Assembly: GCA_937967705.1 (NCBI GenBank)
Contig: CALCJG010000275.1
Span: forward strand, 1 to 19,304
Source of the DNA: an uncultured Spirochaetia bacterium
Lineage (GTDB): Bacteria > Spirochaetota > UBA4802 > JAGODF01
Length of the DNA stretch: 19,304 bases
Reading direction: 5' to 3'
Shown here: positions 7,955 to 14,982 of the stretch, piece after piece
Layout of the letters: the number at the start of each line of letters is the position of its first letter
Position numbering within the stretch: position 1 is the first letter of the stretch
Position numbers and translations under genes: made by a program
Notes under the pieces: generated by a model
Databases searched by the model: none
The model's input: only the letters and a program-made list of their open reading frames with translations
What the model was told of the DNA's origin: nothing

Positions 7955-9706
7955 CTAAACGGCCTCTATCTTCTTCAACAGGTCCTGCTTCAGCGATTCG
8001 ATTTTTCCCCGGGCCGACTTTTCCTTTTCCCCGAGATCGCCTGGGTTGACCTCTTCATTGACGCTGAAGTAGAACTTGATCTTGGGTTCCGTGCCCGACG
8101 GCCGCATGGTGATCTTCGATCCGTCCTCAAGAAAGAACTGGAGTACGTCTGATGAGGGGATGTGCTGAATCTTCTCCGTGCTGCCCGACTTCAGGTCATG
8201 GGACTGCAGGTTCTTGATGTCATCGAGCCGGCGGACGGGGATGGAAGAGAAGCTCGCCGGGGGCTGAATCCTGAACCCCTCCATGATGGCCTTGATCCTG
8301 TCCATGCCCTCCAGCCCCTTGAGGGTGAGGGAGTGGAGATCCTCCAGGTAGAGGCCGTAACCGCAGTATATCTCCTGTAAAAAGTCGTAGAGGCTCCTGC
8401 CGGCGGCCTTGAGCCAGTCGGCCATCTCGACGAAGAAGTAGCAGGCGCTCACCGCGTCCTTGTCCCTCACGAAGGAGACCGGCAGGTAGCCGTAGCTCTC
8501 TTCGCCTCCGAAGATGAAGGTGCTCTCGCCGTTCTGATCGTACTGGTGCATCTTCATGGCGATCCATTTGAAACCCGTCAGCACGTCCTCCACGCGGCAG
8601 TTGAAGCTCCGGCCGATTTTTTCCTGCAGATCCGTTGTGACGATGGTCTTGATGACCGCTGCATTGCCGGGAAGTTTGCCCTCCGCGCTGAGGCGCTTGA
8701 GCAGGTAGTATTCCAGCATGGTGCCGATCTGGTTCCCGTTGATCAGGATGTATTCGCCCCGGCCGTCCCTAAAGCCCACTCCCATGCGGTCGGCGTCGGG
8801 GTCCGTGGCGATGATGATGTCGGCGTCCACCTCCCCGGCCAGCTTCAGGGAAAGGGCCATGGCGTCCTTCTCCTCGGGATTGGGATACTTGACGGTGGGG
8901 AAATTGCCGTCAGGGGTATCCTGAGGCTTTACGAGATGCAGGTCCTCGAATCCGAAGTGTCTGAGCGTCCGGGGCAGAATTTTGTAGCCCGTGCCGTGCA
9001 GAGGGCTGTAGACGATGCGCAGGCTGGATTTCCCGGGTTTTCTCAGGGCAGCCTTTTCGAGCTCTGTCAGGTACGCCCCGGTGATGTCATCCCCGATGAT
9101 CTTGATGAGTCCGGAACCAAGGGCCTCGTTATAATCCGCCCTCTTGATGCTTGCAACGGAGTCGATCTTTTTTACCTCTTCAATGATTTCCCTGTCGTAA
9201 GGGGGGACCACCTGCCCGCCGTCGTCCCAGTAGGCCTTGAATCCGTTGTACTCCGGGGGGTTGTGGCTGGCGGTGATGACGATTCCCGAGACGGCGCCCA
9301 GTTTGCGGATGGCGAAGGAGCAGAGAGGGGTGGGCATGATGTCGTCGAAGCGATAGACCTGAATGCCGTTTCCCGCAAGGATGCGGGAGGCCTCCCGGGA
9401 GAAGGTGTCGGACATGCGGCGGGAATCGCAGGCGATCACGACCCCTTCCTTCTGGCGCCCCTTTCGGAGGATGTAGTTGGCCAGTCCCTGGGTGGCCATG
9501 CCTACGGTGTAGACGTTCATCCGGTTGGTCCCGGCTCCGAGGATTCCCCTCAGTCCGCCTGTGCCGAACTCCAGGGTCTGGAAGAACCGTTCCGTGAGTT
9601 CCTTCTCATCACCGGAATCCACGAGATCCCGGATCTCCCGGATGGTCTCCCCGTCGAAGGGCGCTCTGGTCCATTCCTCTACTCTTCTGCTGATGTCCGG
9701 ATTCAT
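7955..9706 (-). CDS. Phosphoglucomutase/phosphomannomutase-family phosphohexomutase (PgcA/PGM2-like)
   Basis: This 583-aa cytoplasmic alpha-D-phosphohexomutase interconverts sugar 1- and 6-phosphates; the PGM2/PgcA branch also includes phosphopentomutases. All four family signatures are present. The phosphoserine loop is TASHNPPEYNG (Ser147), the metal loop is DPDADRMG (Asp302, Asp304, Asp306), the sugar-binding loop is FGGEESYGYL, and the phosphate-binding loop near the C terminus is MRPSGTEPKIKFYF. The length matches Bacillus PgcA rather than the roughly 450-aa AlgC/GlmM types, so glucose-1-phosphate/glucose-6-phosphate exchange is the leading guess. ATG 9706 has a perfect AGGAGG about 6 bases upstream, and that site overlaps the stop codon of the flavodiiron gene. 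The two genes are 9 bases apart and almost certainly share a transcript. Confidence 0.93.
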   Translation of the reverse strand: MNPDISRRVEEWTRAPFDGETIREIRDLVDSGDEKELTERFFQTLEFGTGGLRGILGAGTNRMNVYTVGMATQGLANYILRKGRQKEGVVIACDSRRMSDTFSREASRILAGNGIQVYRFDDIMPTPLCSFAIRKLGAVSGIVITASHNPPEYNGFKAYWDDGGQVVPPYDREIIEEVKKIDSVASIKRADYNEALGSGLIKIIGDDITGAYLTELEKAALRKPGKSSLRIVYSPLHGTGYKILPRTLRHFGFEDLHLVKPQDTPDGNFPTVKYPNPEEKDAMALSLKLAGEVDADIIIATDPDADRMGVGFRDGRGEYILINGNQIGTMLEYYLLKRLSAEGKLPGNAAVIKTIVTTDLQEKIGRSFNCRVEDVLTGFKWIAMKMHQYDQNGESTFIFGGEESYGYLPVSFVRDKDAVSACYFFVEMADWLKAAGRSLYDFLQEIYCGYGLYLEDLHSLTLKGLEGMDRIKAIMEGFRIQPPASFSSIPVRRLDDIKNLQSHDLKSGSTEKIQHIPSSDVLQFFLEDGSKITMRPSGTEPKIKFYFSVNEEVNPGDLGEKEKSARGKIESLKQDLLKKIEAV

Positions 9707-9715
9707 GGTTTCCTC

Positions 9716-10879
9716 CTACATGATGGCCTTTTCGATGCGGGCCGTTATGGTGTTAAGGGTATCGCTATCGGGTACATACTGCACTTTTATTTTCTCCAGG
9801 GTTTCGAACCCGCAGCCTTTCAGCACCTCGTCGACCTGCTCAATGCTCTGACCCCCCCAGCCGTAGGAGCCGAAGGCGAGAGCCTTGCGGTTTTTCGGAG
9901 CCAGACCCTTCATGTAGGTCAGAAAGGCGCTTACCGTGGGCAGCATGTTGTTGTTGAGCGTGGGGGAGCCCACGCAGATGTAGCGGGCCGTGAGTATCTC
10001 CGTCATGATGTCGGATATGTGATTGTGCTGAAGGTTGAACAGAGCGGTGGAGTAGCCCCGGTTTTCGAAGGCCTTCTGTACGGCCCGGGCCATCTTATGA
10101 GTGGAATCCCACATGGAATCGTAGACGATGAGGGCCCTCTGGTCGTTTTCGTTGGCGGCCCATTTCTTATACTCTTCAAGGATGGTTGGGAGGTGATTTC
10201 TCCAGATGATGCCGTGACTGGGGGCGATCATTTCGATTTCCAGGCCGCCCACGCTCTCAAGCGCCTTCTGTACCTGCTGGGAATAGGGGAGAACAATGTT
10301 GGCGTAGTATTTTCGCGCCTCTGCCATGATGATGTCCAGTGAATACTGGTCGTCGAAACGCTCCGATGTGGCGATGTGCTGGCCGAAGGCATCGTTGGAA
10401 AAGAGGATCTTCTCCTCCGGCATGTAGGCCACCATGTTGTCCGGCCAGTGCACCATGGGCGTCAGTACGAAACTCAGGCTGTGTTTGCCCAGCGACAGCG
10501 TATCGCCGGATTTGACCACCTGGAAGTTCCAGTCTTTCTTGTAGTGGTTTTTTAATCCCTTCTCTCCGTTCGGGGATGTGATGAGGGTCGCTTTGGGGGC
10601 GATTTCCATGAGCCGGGGGAGTCCTCCTGAATGGTCCATCTCAACGTGATTGGAGACGATGACGTCGATTTTGGAGGGGTCGACCACGTGGGATATGCGT
10701 TCGAGCATCTCGTCCACAAGATAATACTTGACCGTGTCCACAAGAGTGATCTTCTCGTCAATGATGAGATAGGCGTTATAGGTGGAGCCCCGCTGGGTGA
10801 GGTAGCCGTGGAAATTACGAAGATCCCAGTCAATGCCTCCCACCCAGTAGATATTTTCCTTCAATTGGATTGGTTTCAT
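9716..10879 (-). CDS. fprA: Flavodiiron protein (class A FprA / rubredoxin:oxygen oxidoreductase)
   Basis: This cytoplasmic flavodiiron protein reduces O2 to water (and/or NO to N2O) in anaerobes, usually with electrons from rubredoxin. It is 387 aa with the class A layout. The N-terminal metallo-beta-lactamase-like diiron domain carries HVEMDH (His78, Glu80, Asp82, His83), then His144 in VHWPDN, Asp163 in SNDAFGQH and His222 in APSHGIIW. A flavodoxin domain follows from about residue 250, with VYDSMWDSTHKMA and FGSYGWGG. The ATG at 10879 is chosen because GAGAGG precedes it closely and the family begins here. The frame stays open upstream to 11128, but that stretch has no family similarity and includes a folded leader. 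No rubredoxin domain or rubredoxin gene is visible. The phosphohexomutase gene follows in the same unit. Confidence 0.94.
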   Translation of the reverse strand: MKPIQLKENIYWVGGIDWDLRNFHGYLTQRGSTYNAYLIIDEKITLVDTVKYYLVDEMLERISHVVDPSKIDVIVSNHVEMDHSGGLPRLMEIAPKATLITSPNGEKGLKNHYKKDWNFQVVKSGDTLSLGKHSLSFVLTPMVHWPDNMVAYMPEEKILFSNDAFGQHIATSERFDDQYSLDIIMAEARKYYANIVLPYSQQVQKALESVGGLEIEMIAPSHGIIWRNHLPTILEEYKKWAANENDQRALIVYDSMWDSTHKMARAVQKAFENRGYSTALFNLQHNHISDIMTEILTARYICVGSPTLNNNMLPTVSAFLTYMKGLAPKNRKALAFGSYGWGGQSIEQVDEVLKGCGFETLEKIKVQYVPDSDTLNTITARIEKAIM

Positions 10880-10977
10880 ATGTCCTCTCGTACGGGAATG
10901 TTTGCCTTCGGCAGGGGCTTTCTGGTCAGCCCTTTGCGCCCGGGCGGTTTTCGGAATCGCCTGCCGGTGACATAATA
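10880..10977 (-). promoter_or_regulatory. Folded 5' leader of the flavodiiron mRNA (candidate cis-regulatory RNA)
   Basis: In plus coordinates, CGGCAGG (10909-10915) is perfectly complementary to CCTGCCG (10960-10966). It encloses GGGCT/AGCCC (10915-10919 / 10928-10932, sharing one base with the outer stem), the self-complementary block CGCCCGGGCG, and a competing GGCG/CGCC pair (10943-10946 / 10958-10961). On the transcribed strand the core contains GCGCAAAGGGC between the helices. This outer stem with inner hairpins lies entirely between the likely promoter and the ribosome site. I could not match it to a known riboswitch family, although the GCAAAG element loosely recalls cyclic-di-nucleotide aptamers. 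Confidence 0.35.
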
Positions 10978-11004
10978 GACAGCATTTGAGGGCCGGTTTG
11001 TCAA
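10972..11004 (-). promoter_or_regulatory. Possible promoter of the flavodiiron-mutase unit
   Basis: On the minus strand a perfect TTGACA (11004-10999) precedes TATTAT (10977-10972). The spacer is 21 bases, longer than the preferred 17, so either another -10 register such as TCTATT (spacer 19) is used or an activator assists. The position fits a start just ahead of the folded leader. Confidence 0.35.
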
Positions 11005-11117
11005 TTGTTTTTGTGCCAGTAGTTCCTGTAAACCATGTCTCGAAATACGCTTGCTTTACAATTACTTTGACGTAGGATGAGGATAAGGCTTTGCGAATAT
11101 CAACCGGAGGGAATTCC

Positions 11118-11939
11118 ATGAAAATCATGATCTTCTACTTTTCCGCTACGGGCAACACCGCTAAAATTGCCCGGGTCATAGAACAGACATGCCGGGAGAG
11201 GGGAATGGAGACGGCGCTGCTGGACGTGACGCCCCTGGAAAGCCGCAGTGAAGAGAGGGATCTCTCGGGCTATGATGCCTTTTTCTTCGGCGCTCCCATC
11301 CACTCATGGAGGGCACCCCGGGTCGTCCGGGACTGGCTGCGCACCCTCAGCGGCGGGGGAAAGAAGTGCGCCATCTTTCTAACCTACGGGGGGTTCGGTG
11401 TCCACCCTGCCCATCATTCCACCAGAACCATCCTGGAGGAGAGGGAGTTTCGGGTGGCGGCCTCGGCGGAATTTCTGGGGCCCCATACCTTCAATCTGGG
11501 CGGATGGCAGGCCATGCTTGGACGCCCCGACGAAAGCGATTACGCCGTGGCCCGGGAGTATGCCTGTCTCGCGCTGAAGAGGTTCTCGGGAGAAGATCCC
11601 GCTCTGCTCGGAGAGATGGAGAAAACGGCCTATCGCGACGACGAACTCGATGCCATCGAGGCCTTCCGCTTCAAGATACTCACCCAGCTGCCCACCCGTC
11701 AGGGGAAAGACTGCTCGATGTGCGGGGATTGTGAGGTGAATTGCCCTACCGGGGCCATAAGTGCAGAAACGGGGGAGACGGACGGGGCCAGGTGTATCGC
11801 CTGTCTGGGATGTGTGGCCCGGTGCCCCGAGGGCGCCCTGGTTATCAACGACATGAGTGAAAACTGGGCCTTCAAGCTGCAGATGGAAAAAACCACCGTA
11901 GAGGAAATCGGGCTCAAGCGGAGCCGCATCTACCTTTAA
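11118..11939 (+). CDS. EFR1-type flavodoxin/ferredoxin fusion protein
   Basis: This 273-aa cytoplasmic electron-transfer protein has an N-terminal flavodoxin-like domain. The FMN phosphate loop is FSATGNT (residues 8-14) and the substrate-side loop is GAPIHSWRAP. The C-terminal half has two 4Fe-4S motifs: Cys199, 202, 205 and 209 (CSMCGDCEVNCP) and Cys226, 229, 232 and 236 (CIACLGCVARCP). This is the EFR1 family layout, common in anaerobes and of mostly unknown partner. ATG 11118 is chosen because CGGAGGG at 11105-11111 is well placed; the longer frame from TTG 11091 has no such site. It is divergent from the flavodiiron gene, another flavodoxin-fold protein, so a shared role in redox balance is plausible but not shown. 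No hairpin terminator was seen after it. Confidence 0.92.
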   Translation: MKIMIFYFSATGNTAKIARVIEQTCRERGMETALLDVTPLESRSEERDLSGYDAFFFGAPIHSWRAPRVVRDWLRTLSGGGKKCAIFLTYGGFGVHPAHHSTRTILEEREFRVAASAEFLGPHTFNLGGWQAMLGRPDESDYAVAREYACLALKRFSGEDPALLGEMEKTAYRDDELDAIEAFRFKILTQLPTRQGKDCSMCGDCEVNCPTGAISAETGETDGARCIACLGCVARCPEGALVINDMSENWAFKLQMEKTTVEEIGLKRSRIYL

Positions 11940-12258
11940 ATCGGCCATGTTTATCTCAGTGGGGTGCTGCTCCGCTGGTCTTTTGCTGGGGCTGTCGTCA
12001 ATCCTGCGGACGATGTCGATATCGCCGGCATGTCTGCCCGAACCGTTATGCTCATTGCGGACCTCCTCAATGGGTTCCGGTGACGGGATCGCGGATGGCA
12101 GCCAGGACGGATGACTCGGCGGGGCATACCACGGCCTGGATGACCTCGCTGTCGCCGGCAGAATCCTCTTCCCCGACTGCCGGATCTCCCCGGATCTTGT
12201 ATTAATAATGCAAAGCTGTGATCTTTCGGAATAAGCTAAGCGGATGGTATAATGATTA
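11940..12258. other. Region without a convincing gene (possible decayed sequence)
   Basis: These 319 bases follow the EFR1 gene. GC-rich coding-like sequence runs to about 12190, but each frame has early stops and no family was recognised on either strand. On the minus strand two short tandem frames stand out, the second with a perfect ribosome site (listed separately). From about 12195 the sequence becomes AT-rich, with TATAAT at 12248-12253 immediately before the receiver fragment. A -35 at the right distance is poor (TTCGGA at 12225-12230). It may be remnant DNA left by a deletion that also truncated the receiver gene. Confidence 0.4.
11951..12055 (-). CDS. Doubtful 34-aa small ORF with perfect ribosome site
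   Basis: A 34-codon frame starts at ATG 12055 on the minus strand with AGGAGG exactly 6 bases upstream and ends in TAA at 11951-11953, just beyond the EFR1 stop. The product (MSITVRADMPAISTSSAGLT, then a basic tail) is rich in Ser, Thr and Ala, with no membrane segment. A short frame of about 45 codons without ATG ends in TGA overlapping the ribosome site, as if translationally coupled. No family was recognised. It could be a chance frame in GC-rich DNA or a remnant. Confidence 0.2.
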   Translation of the reverse strand: MSITVRADMPAISTSSAGLTTAPAKDQRSSTPLR

Positions 12259-12558
12259 ATGGGATATCGTGTGTTCGAGGCGAGAAACGGATCAGATTCC
12301 CCGGCTCTGGTCCGTGAAGGCGGGGAAAGGATCGATCTCCTGTTAGCGGACATCATACTGCCGGATACCAATGGTAAAACGCTCGTCGAAGAGCTGCTCG
12401 CTTTTAGGGGGGATATGGAGGTGCTCTATACCTCGGGTTATACCAAGGATTTGATAACGGATCGCGGTGTTCTTCATAAGGGCATTAACTTCATCAGTAA
12501 ACCCTGTTCTGTGTCATCCCTGTCAAAGAAAATCCGTGAGGCTCTGGGCCGGGGGTGA
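12259..12558 (+). pseudogene. Truncated response-regulator receiver domain (remnant of a hybrid kinase or regulator)
   Basis: The 99 codons match the last two thirds of a CheY-like receiver of the kind at the C terminus of hybrid histidine kinases. GYRVFEARNG is followed by DLLLADIILPDTNG, with the phosphoacceptor Asp in ADIILPD, then VLYTSGYT, GVLHKGINFISKPC (the conserved Lys-Pro) and LSKKIREALG. The first strand and the acidic DD pair that should precede GYRV are missing. An in-frame TGA stands at 12253-12255, two codons before the ATG, and no ribosome site is visible. The expected Phe or Tyr after KP is Cys. A real receiver would need about 20 more N-terminal residues, so this is best read as a 5'-deleted fragment. 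A leaderless short protein from the TATAAT at 12248 is a less likely alternative. Confidence 0.72.
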
Positions 12559-12626
12559 GTGTAATGGTTGCTTTAATTATACTGTCCAAAAGTGATGGGT
12601 AAAACATGATTTATGCCAAATAATAC

Positions 12627-12655
12627 TTGACAGGGATTGTGCTTTACCTTATTTT
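12627..12655 (+). promoter_or_regulatory. Sigma70-type promoter of the Panacea gene
   Basis: A perfect TTGACA (12627-12632) is followed after 17 bases by TATTTT (12650-12655). The predicted start is near 12662, about 30 bases before the ATG at 12695. This is the best-matched promoter in the window. Confidence 0.65.
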
Positions 12656-12694
12656 CTCAGTGAAGGACTTTCCGCAAATATAGAAACACGAAAA

Positions 12695-13243
12695 ATGAAA
12701 ACTCCTCGATTAAATATTGCAAAGGCCATACAGGTGGCCGGTTTTATGCTGGAAAGAAACGCCGGCAGGCTGAACTATACAAAACTGATTAAAATACTCT
12801 ACATCGCCGACCGGGAGCATTACAGGAAATGGGGCAAAACGATCACCGGGGACAGCTATTATTCCATGGAGAACGGTCCTGTCCTCAGCGGTCTGTATAG
12901 CCTAATCAAAGGCAATTACTTCGATATTCACATGCAGATGTCCTGGGATCTGTTTTTCGAGAAGAAAGGGTATGATGTTATTTTCATAAGAAAAAAAGGT
13001 CGCGGGTATTGGTTTCTGAGTCCCTCCGAGATGACCCTGTTGGACGAAATGGACCGGAAATTTAAACACTTCTCCTATTCGGATCTTATCCGCTATACTC
13101 ATGACAAAGAGCGTTTTCCGGAGGTAAAGTGGGATAAAGCCAATGGGTCCAGCCTGCCGATCTCCGAGGAGGATTTCCTTATCAGGATTAAGGGAAAGCG
13201 CAAAATGAAAAAGCCTGTACCTCCCGACAGTATTTCCCAATGA
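12695..13243 (+). CDS. Panacea-domain (DUF4065, SocA/GepA-like) protein, orphan antitoxin-like
   Basis: This 182-aa cytoplasmic protein has the Panacea/SocA-like domain. The N-terminal helix KAIQVAGFMLERNAGRLNYT leads into KLIKILYIADREHYRKWGK and then the hallmark GDSYYSMENGPVLSGLYSLI. Domain relatives act as antitoxins for many unrelated toxins (PanAT pairs) or, like Caulobacter SocA, as ClpXP adaptors that drive toxin degradation. No toxin gene lies beside it. Upstream there are 136 bases with no good frame and a broken receiver gene, and downstream a terminator starts within about 10 bases. It therefore appears to be a single-gene unit with its own promoter. The start has no clear ribosome site (CACGAAAA precedes it), but the next Met is too far inside. 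The gene is visibly richer in AT and Lys than its neighbours, suggesting acquisition by transfer. The C-terminal basic tail (KGKRKMKKP) is also notable. Confidence 0.82.
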   Translation: MKTPRLNIAKAIQVAGFMLERNAGRLNYTKLIKILYIADREHYRKWGKTITGDSYYSMENGPVLSGLYSLIKGNYFDIHMQMSWDLFFEKKGYDVIFIRKKGRGYWFLSPSEMTLLDEMDRKFKHFSYSDLIRYTHDKERFPEVKWDKANGSSLPISEEDFLIRIKGKRKMKKPVPPDSISQ

Positions 13244-13252
13244 AGATGATAA

Positions 13253-13285
13253 AAAAAGGCCAGGATTGATAATCCCGGCCTTTTT
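13253..13285. terminator. Bidirectional terminator between Panacea gene and acyl-CoA ligase
   Basis: AAAAAGGCC (13253-13261) pairs with GGCCTTTTT (13277-13285). After one A/C mismatch, GGATT (13263-13267) pairs with AATCC (13271-13275) around a 3-base loop. The A run on one side and T run on the other make it work on both strands, ending the plus-strand Panacea gene and the minus-strand acyl-CoA unit. Confidence 0.85.
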
Positions 13286-13287
13286 CA

Positions 13288-14946
13288 TTATCCTTTCGAA
13301 GCGGCGTGCTTTTCCTTTTCTCTCTTGCGCAGCTCGACACGGCGTATCTTACCGCTGATGGTCTTGGGAAGTTCGGTGACGAACTCGATCTCCCGGGGGT
13401 ACTTGTAGGGGGCCGTCACGTGTTTCACGTGTTCTTGCAGCTCTTTTACCAGGGAGGGGCTGGGATCGTAACCAGGTTTGAGCACGACGAAGGCCTTGAC
13501 GATCTGTCCCTTAAGATCGTCCGGGGCGCCGATGACGGCGTTCTCCATGACGGCGTTATGTTCCTGCAGGGCGCTTTCCACCTCGAAAGGACCGATGCGG
13601 TAGCCGCTGGACTTGATGAGATCATCTGACCGGCCCACAAACCAGAAGTAACCGTCGCTGTCGCGGTAGGCCTTGTCCCCCGTGTAATACCAGTCACCAG
13701 AGAAAGCCGATGCGGCCTCCTCCTTCCAGTAGCCGCCGAAGATGCCGGGCGGGTTGACTGGTTTTACCCTTACGGCGATATGCCCCTCTTCATCGACGGG
13801 CACGGGATTTCCCTCATCGTCGAGAATCTCCACGACATGCCCCGGCGTGGGTTTGCCCATGCTGCCCTCCCGAATGGGGAGGCAGGGGTAATTGGCCACG
13901 AGGGGGACGGTTTCGGTCTGCCCGTAATAGTCATAGATGGAAAGCCCGGTATATTCCTTCCAGGCCTTGATTACGTCGGGATTGAGGGGTTCCCCCGCGG
14001 AAAGGGAGTGGCGAAGTTCGCTCCAGTCGTATCGGGAGAGATCGACCTGGCCGATCAGGAGCTTGTAGGCCGTGGGGGGGGCGCAGAAGACCGTGACTCC
14101 GTAGCGCTCGATGATCTCGGGCATGTGCCGGGGGTCGAACTTGGCTCCCATCTTCCACTGCATCACCGCGGCCCCGATGATCCACTGCCCGAAGAGCTTG
14201 CCGTATGCCGTCTTGGCCCATCCCGTATCGGCGTGGACCCAGATGATGTCGCCGGGGGTAAGGTCCTGAACATAGGAAGCCGTTACGAGATGTCCCAGGG
14301 CGTACGCCTGGGTATGGCGCACCATCTTGGGATTTCCCGTGGTTCCCGAAGTAAAGTAGATGAGCATGGGATCGGAACTGAGTGTCTTTCCTCCGAAATC
14401 ATCGGGATTGAAATGGCGGTGAGCCTTCTCCATCAGTTTTTCGAAGGACTGCCAGCCGTCCCTTTCCCCGCCGACGATGATGCGATGAGCGAGGCCGGGG
14501 ATCTTATCTTTCACGGCATCCACCTTCCCGGTCCCCTCGGCGTTGGTAACGGCGAGGACGGCCCCGGCGCTGTTGATTCTATAATCGATGTCATGGCCCG
14601 TCACCAGGTTCGGCGTCGGCATGGCTATCACCCCGGACTTGATCATCCCCAGCATGGCGATATACCATTCCTCAGAGCGGGGGAGCATCAGAAAGACCCG
14701 GTCTCCCTTTTTGATGCCGATCTCCTTCAGGACATGAGCGAATTTGTTGGCCAGAATGCTCAGCTCCCAGAAGGAGAGCCGGGAGGCGCTCCGCCCGTCT
14801 TCCGAAACGGTTATAAGGGCCGTCTTGGTCTTGTCGGTGGACCACTTGTCGAAATCATCAAGGGCAAAATTGTAAAACTCCGGGATGTTCCACCGAAATT
14901 CCTTCCAGGTTTTGTCGTAATCCGTCATGTTGTGCCGGTCTTTCAT
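13288..14946 (-). CDS. AMP-forming acyl-CoA synthetase (ACSM / benzoate-CoA-ligase type)
   Basis: This 552-aa ligase of the ANL superfamily activates a carboxylic acid to its CoA thioester using ATP. The motifs are in order. The P-loop is YFTSGTTGNPK (Ser200-Lys207), the adenine-site motif is YDYYGQTE, and the hinge region is YYTGDKAYRDSDGYFWFVGR followed by DDLIKSSGYRIGPFEVE. The catalytic lysine is Lys533 in ISGKIRR. The sequence style (MLPRSEEWYIAMLG, HADTGWAKTAYGKLFGQW) is that of medium-chain/ACSM and aryl-CoA ligases rather than acetyl-CoA synthetase or long-chain FadD. Substrate is open: a short to medium chain, branched or aromatic acid. ATG 14946 has GAGGAG 7 bases upstream; an in-frame GTG five codons earlier is less likely. 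It is the last gene of a unit with the dehydrogenase (36-base gap) and thiolase. Confidence 0.92.
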   Translation of the reverse strand: MKDRHNMTDYDKTWKEFRWNIPEFYNFALDDFDKWSTDKTKTALITVSEDGRSASRLSFWELSILANKFAHVLKEIGIKKGDRVFLMLPRSEEWYIAMLGMIKSGVIAMPTPNLVTGHDIDYRINSAGAVLAVTNAEGTGKVDAVKDKIPGLAHRIIVGGERDGWQSFEKLMEKAHRHFNPDDFGGKTLSSDPMLIYFTSGTTGNPKMVRHTQAYALGHLVTASYVQDLTPGDIIWVHADTGWAKTAYGKLFGQWIIGAAVMQWKMGAKFDPRHMPEIIERYGVTVFCAPPTAYKLLIGQVDLSRYDWSELRHSLSAGEPLNPDVIKAWKEYTGLSIYDYYGQTETVPLVANYPCLPIREGSMGKPTPGHVVEILDDEGNPVPVDEEGHIAVRVKPVNPPGIFGGYWKEEAASAFSGDWYYTGDKAYRDSDGYFWFVGRSDDLIKSSGYRIGPFEVESALQEHNAVMENAVIGAPDDLKGQIVKAFVVLKPGYDPSPSLVKELQEHVKHVTAPYKYPREIEFVTELPKTISGKIRRVELRKREKEKHAASKG

Positions 14947-14982
14947 GGTTCCGCTCCTCACATCGTCCGATCATCCCTTCTT

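Noticed and set aside
8546..10342. 598-codon open frame on the plus strand
   Set aside because: It is fully antisense to the phosphohexomutase and flavodiiron genes, both with complete catalytic motifs. The product is rich in Gly, Val, Asp and His without any family pattern, typical of the shadow of GC-rich genes.
10880..11128. Longer N terminus for the flavodiiron protein (start at 11128)
   Set aside because: The extra 83 residues have no similarity to the family, and GAGAGG lies right before the ATG at 10879. The stretch covers the likely promoter and leader.
12497..12607. 37-codon minus-strand frame as a possible toxin partner of the Panacea gene
   Set aside because: It has no ribosome site, is partly antisense to the receiver fragment, has no membrane helix or toxin motif, and is divergent from the Panacea promoter rather than in an operon with it.
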